Positions 28,212 to 32,460 of a stretch of DNA of 32,460 bases are shown piece by piece (position 1 is the first letter of the stretch; each line of letters begins with the position of its first letter). Source of the DNA: Billgrantia kenyensis (GTDB lineage: Bacteria > Pseudomonadota > Gammaproteobacteria > Pseudomonadales > Halomonadaceae). The translations under genes and the position numbers were made by a program. Under the pieces are notes generated by a model. The model worked only from the letters and a program-made list of their open reading frames with translations. It was not told the origin of the DNA and searched no databases. Location of the stretch: positions 1 through 32,460 of the forward strand of contig NZ_JACEFT010000035.1 in the NCBI RefSeq assembly GCF_013697085.1, written 5' to 3'.

Positions 28212-29921
28212 ATGTCTGATTCAGTGGTTCCCCAATACTCGGCGTGGAATCCCGGCCTCGAGGCCGACCTGCCCAGGCACTACCAGGCCCTGGAAACCAT
28301 TCATCGTGCTGAGAACGTCTCTACCCGCCTGAGCGAGATCCCCGAGCTGAGAGCCCTCACCGGCCTCGAAGAGGAGGAGCTGGTGGCGTTTCGCGCCGAG
28401 CGTCTGGTACTGCACGAGCTGATCGTGCGGGTGACCGCCGATATCCGAGTGGCCGAGGGGGAAGAGGAGGAGGTGTTGGGGCGCAACTTCCGCCGCATCA
28501 CCCTGCAGATCCTCAGCGGCTACCTGCTGCCCCACATGCCGGCGTTGCGCCAGGCTTTCGACGAGCTCTACATGACGATCCAGGCCAGGGTGGGGGAGGT
28601 CCTGGAAAAGGCTTTTACTGCCGAGCTGGAGGCGGTCGAGCCCGAGCCTGTCTCGCTGCTGGCGCGCTGGCTGGGCAGGGGCCCGGCCCCACAGCGGCAG
28701 GTGGATAGGCGCACCCTGGAGGAGCGCCACCATGACGCCATCCAGGGCGTCAAGCAGCGGGGGCTGGCCGCCCAGGACGAACTCGAGCAGGCCATCTACA
28801 AGAGCGCCTACCGTGTCATGAGCTCGATTGCGTCTGTCCAGGGCCATATCGGGGTGGATCGAGAGGTGCTGACGCGGCTGATCTCCCGTCACGCCTGCAA
28901 CGACTATGGCAGCCGTGAGATCGGCAACCTGCTGACGCCGCACGTCGAACGGGCCATCGAGCAGGAGGGCTACGGCAGGGTTCCGCTTGCTGCCGAGCCG
29001 ATTTTGATCAGCCTGAAGGGCGCCTCGGCGGCGGGTAAGAGCTCCCTGCGTCATCTGCTGAGACATACGCTGGAGGACCTGGGCATTCCGCCGGAGCAGT
29101 ACGGCACCATTACGCCCGATATCTGGCGCCGCCTGCTGCTCGACTACGAGACCCTGGGTGAGGCCTACAAGTACGCCGGTCGCCTGGCGGGCAAGGAGGT
29201 CAAGCTGATCGACGCCAAGCTGGACCGCTACATCCGCGACAAGGCGCAGCGGGACCGCACCATTCCCAACCTGCTGATCGACCGCTTTCGCTTCGACAGC
29301 TTCTCCTCCGATACGGTGCCGCGACTGCTGGATGGCACCTATGCCAAGTACGTCTCCACCATGCACATGTACTTCGTCATCACCCCACCGGAGGCCACGG
29401 TGGAGCGGGGCTGGCTGCGCGGGCTGGAGCGCGGACGCTACAAGGCGGTGTCGGACTTCCTGGGGCACTGCGTGGAGGCCTACGACGGCATGCCCAGGGT
29501 GTTCTTCAAGTGGATGGACAGCCCGCGGCCGCGCTTCAAGTATGTGTTCCTCGACAACAGCGTGCCCAGGCACACCCCGCCGGAGGTCGTTGCCCATGGC
29601 ACCCGCGAGGTGCTGCACGTGCTGGACCCCTTGGGCCTGGTCAACCTCGACCGCTACAAGAAGATCGACACTGCGGCCACCTGCCCGGAGGAGGTCTATC
29701 CTGCCGACGACTCCCTGTCCGTGGCCGCCAACTGCATCTTCCTCAAGCAGTGCCTCGCCAAGATACCGGAGGTCCGCTTCGCTGACCGCGCCAGCGGCAG
29801 GGTCTACCTGAGAACCACCGCGGGTCGCTTCACGGTGGAGGACGCCGCGCTGCTGCGCGCCAAGCGACAGGAGCCGGAGCTGGCGGCGCTGTTTGCAGAG
29901 TTGAGAGTGCCCCAGGGCTAA
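28212..29921 (+). CDS. Large P-loop NTPase/kinase-like protein of unknown function
   Basis: A 569-aa protein I do not recognise as a named family. Residues 1 to about 265 are helical and strongly charged (for example EEEELVAF, EGEEEEVLG). A Walker A motif follows as GASAAGKSS with Lys276. After it come TPDIWRRLLLDYETLGEAYKYAG, LLIDRFRFDSF, and Arg-rich ERGWLRGLERGRYKAVSDF, a layout like zeta-toxin or polynucleotide-kinase-type P-loop folds, where Arg residues after the core bind phosphates. No antitoxin-like partner is next to it. The start is uncertain: 28212 is chosen because the sequence before it is Arg/Ser/Pro-rich and unlike a protein; ATGs at 28155 and 28095 are in frame and none has a strong ribosome site. 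Confidence 0.75.
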   Translation: MSDSVVPQYSAWNPGLEADLPRHYQALETIHRAENVSTRLSEIPELRALTGLEEEELVAFRAERLVLHELIVRVTADIRVAEGEEEEVLGRNFRRITLQILSGYLLPHMPALRQAFDELYMTIQARVGEVLEKAFTAELEAVEPEPVSLLARWLGRGPAPQRQVDRRTLEERHHDAIQGVKQRGLAAQDELEQAIYKSAYRVMSSIASVQGHIGVDREVLTRLISRHACNDYGSREIGNLLTPHVERAIEQEGYGRVPLAAEPILISLKGASAAGKSSLRHLLRHTLEDLGIPPEQYGTITPDIWRRLLLDYETLGEAYKYAGRLAGKEVKLIDAKLDRYIRDKAQRDRTIPNLLIDRFRFDSFSSDTVPRLLDGTYAKYVSTMHMYFVITPPEATVERGWLRGLERGRYKAVSDFLGHCVEAYDGMPRVFFKWMDSPRPRFKYVFLDNSVPRHTPPEVVAHGTREVLHVLDPLGLVNLDRYKKIDTAATCPEEVYPADDSLSVAANCIFLKQCLAKIPEVRFADRASGRVYLRTTAGRFTVEDAALLRAKRQEPELAALFAELRVPQG

Positions 29922-30044
29922 CCATCCCTCACGCATCGGCTTCGCTGGCAGAAACCCATGAGCGCTGATACCAGATGGGATGTGTGCCGTTGCTTGATAC
30001 TTTTTCTATGGATTCTTCGGACGAATAATGGCATTACTACCTCA

Positions 30045-30240
30045 GCGACAGCGGGAGAGTCCGGTCCGTCCATGGCGGCACCGGCGCCGAAGGAGCAACT
30101 GCCCCGGAAACTCTCAGGCCACCGGACCGCTTCGCATCACTGATTCCGAAGAGCGGCCGACGACAGCGCCTGTCGGCACACCGAAGGAGCAAGCGGGCGT
30201 TACGCGCGTGAATCTCTCAGGTTCCATGACGGATGGGGTG
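30045..30240 (+). ncRNA. Tandem glycine riboswitch
   Basis: Two aptamer-like units lie in line before the amino-acid dehydrogenase gene. The first (about 30049-30131) has GGGAGAG, GCACCGGCGCCGAAGGAGCAA and GGAAACTCTCAGG, all glycine-aptamer signatures, then CCACCGGACCGC. The second (about 30140-30238) has GAAGAGCGGCC, GGCACACCGAAGGAGCAA, AATCTCTCAGG and the terminal ACGGATGGGG. The 50 nt between it and the start codon form the expression platform. No terminator with a T-run is seen, so translational control is likely; glycine riboswitches are commonly ON switches. Confidence 0.87.
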
Positions 30241-30290
30241 CTCGCTGCCTGATGGCGGCGGGTTCCATCTGACGCGCCTGGAGAAATGCA

Positions 30291-31526
30291 ATGCAACGTA
30301 TCGCCGTCATCGGAGGGGGCATCACGGGTGTCACCGCCGCCTATGCCCTGGTCAAGCGTGGCCTGGACGTCACCCTCTACGAACGCTCCCGCTATGCCGC
30401 CATGGAAACCTCCTTTGCCAACGGCGGGCAGCTCTCGGCCTCCAATGCCGAAGTCTGGACTCACTGGCCCACTGTACTCAAGGGGCTGCGCTGGATGCTG
30501 TGCCCCGACGCCCCGCTGCTGGTCAACCCCAGGCCTACCTGGCACAAGCTGAGCTGGTTCGCCGAGTTCATCGCCGCCATTCCGCGCTATGCCGACAACA
30601 CCGCGGAGACGGCGCGCCTGGCCATCGCCGCCCGCGACTACCTCTATCGCTGGGCCCGCGACGAAGACATCGAGTTCGACCTCGAACAGCGCGGCATCCT
30701 GCATATCTACCGCGACCGGGCGAGCTTCGAGCATGCGGCCAGCGTCAGCCGGCTGCTGGCCAGGGGCGGGCTCGAGCGCCGTGCGGTGACCCCCGAGGAG
30801 ATGCGCACCATCGAGCCCAGCCTGGCCGGCGACTACTACGGTGGCTATTTCACCGAGAGCGATGCCACGGGCGACATTCACAAGTTCACCCAGGGCCTGG
30901 CCACCGCCGCCGAGCGCCGCGGCGCGACCCTGCGCTTCGGCGAGCAGGTGCGCGACGTGCAGGCCGACGCCGCGGGCGCTGAGGTGATCACCGAGTTCGA
31001 ACACGAGAGCTACGACGGCGTGGTGGTGTGCGCCGGGGTCGCCAGCCGCCACCTGGCGGCGCGGCTGGGTGACCGCCTCAACGTCTATCCGGTCAAGGGC
31101 TACTCGATCACCGTGCACCTGGACGACCCCGACTCGCGGCAGGCGGCCCCCATGGTCAGCCTGCTGGACGACGAGGCCAAGCTGGTCACCAGCCGCCTGG
31201 GGGCGGATCGCTTTCGCGTTGCCGGCACCGCCGAGTTCAACGGCATCGACCGCGACATTCGTCACGACCGCATTCGCCCGCTGGTCGACTGGGTCGAGCA
31301 GTGCTTCCCCGGGGTCAGCACGCGCCGGGTGGTGCCCTGGGCGGGCCTGCGCCCCATGCTCCCCGACATGATGCCGCGGGTGGGGAGAGGGCGGCAGCCC
31401 CGGGTGTTCTACAACACCGGACACGGCCACCTGGGCTGGACCCTGTCGGCGATCACCGCCGAGCTGGTGGCCGACGCCGTTACCCTGGCCAGCTCGGAGC
31501 AGGCGCAGCCTGGCCTGGCTCGATAG
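30291..31526 (+). CDS. DadA-family FAD amino-acid dehydrogenase, riboswitch-controlled
   Basis: A flavoprotein of 411 aa of the DAAO/DadA superfamily. The FAD motif is AVIGGGITGVTAAYALVKRG at the N-terminus, followed by the DadA hallmark ETSFANGGQLS and, near the end, WAGLRPMLPDMMPRVG and YNTGHGHLGWTLS. DadA enzymes oxidise D-amino acids to 2-oxo acids and ammonia, passing electrons to the respiratory chain. The glycine riboswitch in the leader suggests that glycine, or an amino acid linked to it, is the substrate here. The ATG at 30291 has GGAGA 6-7 nt upstream. It is monocistronic and ends at a hairpin shared with the convergent gfa gene. Confidence 0.9.
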   Translation: MQRIAVIGGGITGVTAAYALVKRGLDVTLYERSRYAAMETSFANGGQLSASNAEVWTHWPTVLKGLRWMLCPDAPLLVNPRPTWHKLSWFAEFIAAIPRYADNTAETARLAIAARDYLYRWARDEDIEFDLEQRGILHIYRDRASFEHAASVSRLLARGGLERRAVTPEEMRTIEPSLAGDYYGGYFTESDATGDIHKFTQGLATAAERRGATLRFGEQVRDVQADAAGAEVITEFEHESYDGVVVCAGVASRHLAARLGDRLNVYPVKGYSITVHLDDPDSRQAAPMVSLLDDEAKLVTSRLGADRFRVAGTAEFNGIDRDIRHDRIRPLVDWVEQCFPGVSTRRVVPWAGLRPMLPDMMPRVGRGRQPRVFYNTGHGHLGWTLSAITAELVADAVTLASSEQAQPGLAR

Positions 31527-31559
31527 CCTTTCACTCTGGCTCCCGCAATGGGGGCCATT

Positions 31560-31598
31560 CCGGGCCTGCGCCAGACTGGCCGGCCCGGATCCTTTTCC
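31560..31598. terminator. Bidirectional terminator hairpin between the DadA-like gene and gfa
   Basis: CCGGGCC pairs with GGCCCGG around an inner GCCAG-A-CTGGC stem (31560-31588); on the plus strand ATCCTTTTCC follows. It lies between two convergent genes. Confidence 0.65.
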
Positions 31599-31613
31599 GA
31601 GCGACCTGGCGTG

Positions 31614-32189
31614 TCAGAGCACTCCCTTGGCCTTGGCGGTATGCGTGGCGATGGCGTCCATCAGCGGCGGCGAGAGGCAGTCGTAGGGCGGCAGGCCGAG
31701 CTCCTGTAGCCGTGAGCGTACCGCGCCCATGTTTTCCGGATCGGCGCCGGACTCGATGATCGACGAGACGAAAGCGGCGAATTCGGGGCCGGCCCAGCCC
31801 TCGTCGTGGGAGAGCTCGGTGTGGATGAAGTCCAGCCCGTGGAAGGGGTGGCCGGTGTTCTCGATGCGGCCGTACATGTGCACGCCGCAGCCGGTGCAGG
31901 CATGGCGCTGGATGGCCGCGGCCGGGTCGACCACCTTGAGCTTCTCCTCGTGGGAGCTGACCCTCAGCTTGTCGCGGGGCACCACGGCCACCATCGAGAA
32001 CAGGGCGCCCTCGGGTTTCCAGCACTTGGTGCAGCCGCAGACGTGGTTGTGGGCGCACTGGGCGTCGATCGTCACCTCGACCCGATCGCTGCCGCAGTGG
32101 CAGTGGAGCTTGCCGCCGGTGAAGCTGTCGCTGCCGCGCTTGACGCCGTCGTCCACGGCGGGATGGATGTGAACGTTATGGTGGCTCAT
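31614..32189 (-). CDS. gfa: S-(hydroxymethyl)glutathione synthase (glutathione-dependent formaldehyde-activating enzyme)
   Basis: A zinc protein of 191 aa that promotes condensation of formaldehyde with glutathione. Zinc-site cysteines are Cys30 and Cys32 (CHC), Cys51, Cys53 and Cys56 (CGCTKC), and Cys98 and Cys101 (CTGC). The remainder (WKPEGALF, GVHMYGRIENTGHPFHGLDF, LSPPLMD) is typical of Gfa. The start at 32189 fits family length and has GGGGAG upstream. An in-frame ATG at 32321 with a stronger AAGGAGG site would add 44 residues (MSLMDIIQRWFGGKP then a Pro/Thr/Ala-rich linker). It follows adhC on the same strand. It may detoxify the formaldehyde released by VanAB. Confidence 0.9.
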   Translation of the reverse strand: MSHHNVHIHPAVDDGVKRGSDSFTGGKLHCHCGSDRVEVTIDAQCAHNHVCGCTKCWKPEGALFSMVAVVPRDKLRVSSHEEKLKVVDPAAAIQRHACTGCGVHMYGRIENTGHPFHGLDFIHTELSHDEGWAGPEFAAFVSSIIESGADPENMGAVRSRLQELGLPPYDCLSPPLMDAIATHTAKAKGVL

Positions 32190-32376
32190 GGTGGGTTGAC
32201 TCCCCTGTGTTGTCGTTTTGTCGGGGGGGCTCGCCGCGGGTGGCGGCGTTCGGGGCGTGCTCTGTGTTGCGGCGGCGGGCTTGCCGCCGAACCAGCGCTG
32301 GATGATGTCCATCAGGCTCATGCTGCCTCCTTGTCCCTTGGACGCGTATCGCGTTCGTTGCTCTTGTGTGCGATGT

Positions 32377-32460
32377 TCAATAATGCAGTACCGTGCGGAT
32401 GCTCTTGCCCGCGTGCAGCAGCTCGAACGCCTCGTTGATCTGCTCGAACGGCATGTCGTG
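32377..32460 (-). CDS. adhC: S-(hydroxymethyl)glutathione dehydrogenase / class III alcohol dehydrogenase, C-terminal 27 residues
   Basis: The minus strand reads HDMPFEQINEAFELLHAGKS and then IRTVLHY before a TGA stop, the characteristic C-terminus of glutathione-dependent formaldehyde dehydrogenase (FrmA/AdhC). The rest lies right of the window. It is the upstream partner of gfa: together they turn formaldehyde plus glutathione into S-formylglutathione. Confidence 0.9.
   Translation of the reverse strand, partial: HDMPFEQINEAFELLHAGKSIRTVLHY

Noticed and set aside
28212..29921. Zeta-type toxin of a toxin-antitoxin pair
   Set aside because: The protein is much larger than zeta toxins and no small antitoxin gene lies next to it.
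1..32460. CRISPR array, tRNA or rRNA genes, integrase or attachment sites
   Set aside because: No regularly spaced repeats, cloverleaf-like sequence or recombinase was seen on either strand.

Overview
The window is GC-rich chromosomal DNA, most likely from a halophilic gammaproteobacterium of the Halomonas group. That is an inference from three TRAP-type uptake loci, a catRBCA gene order and the overall gene style; no rRNA or other phylogenetic marker is present. Almost all of it is devoted to uptake and degradation of aromatic or acyl-CoA-linked carboxylates. No rRNA, tRNA, CRISPR array, prophage or intact insertion sequence was seen. The only mobile-element trace is a MITE-like palindromic insertion at about 3362-3506.

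Left block (1-9900): a complete TRAP transporter (dctP-dctQ-dctM); a plus-strand pair encoding a family I CoA-transferase and a divergent thiolase; and a convergent minus-strand operon encoding a crotonase with both catalytic Glu, an SDR 3-hydroxyacyl-CoA dehydrogenase and a DmdC-like acyl-CoA dehydrogenase. Together they supply uptake, CoA activation and all four beta-oxidation steps without a CoA ligase. The three transcription units share a TTGTTT...AACAA inverted repeat in their leaders, so they look like one regulon whose regulator lies outside the window. Because vanillate and 4-hydroxybenzoate genes follow, side-chain shortening of phenylpropanoid acids is a reasonable hypothesis.

Middle block (9900-19400): vanA-vanB with a third gene for an orphan TRAP binding protein; a divergent GntR regulator (vanR) with perfect TTTGGATCCAAA operators, one of them inside the vanR coding sequence; a second complete TRAP transporter whose binding protein is a close paralogue of the orphan one; and pobR-pobA. 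Direct repeats of AAAGTC type at 21-22 bp spacing occur both between pobR and pobA and upstream of the second TRAP operon, suggesting that PobR controls 4-hydroxybenzoate uptake as well as its hydroxylation.

Right block (19500-32460): a cupin and an FAD amine-oxidase-like flavoprotein with codon use unlike the neighbours; a crotonase lacking the usual catalytic Glu; a methyltransferase; a membrane-anchored possible H-type-lectin protein; catR-catB-catC followed by a catA carrying a large in-frame internal deletion that removes all iron ligands; a DASS-family anion transporter; a large P-loop protein of unknown function; a tandem glycine riboswitch upstream of a DadA-type FAD amino-acid dehydrogenase; and a formaldehyde-detoxification pair (gfa and the 3' end of adhC/frmA). 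The last fits with the formaldehyde released by VanAB.
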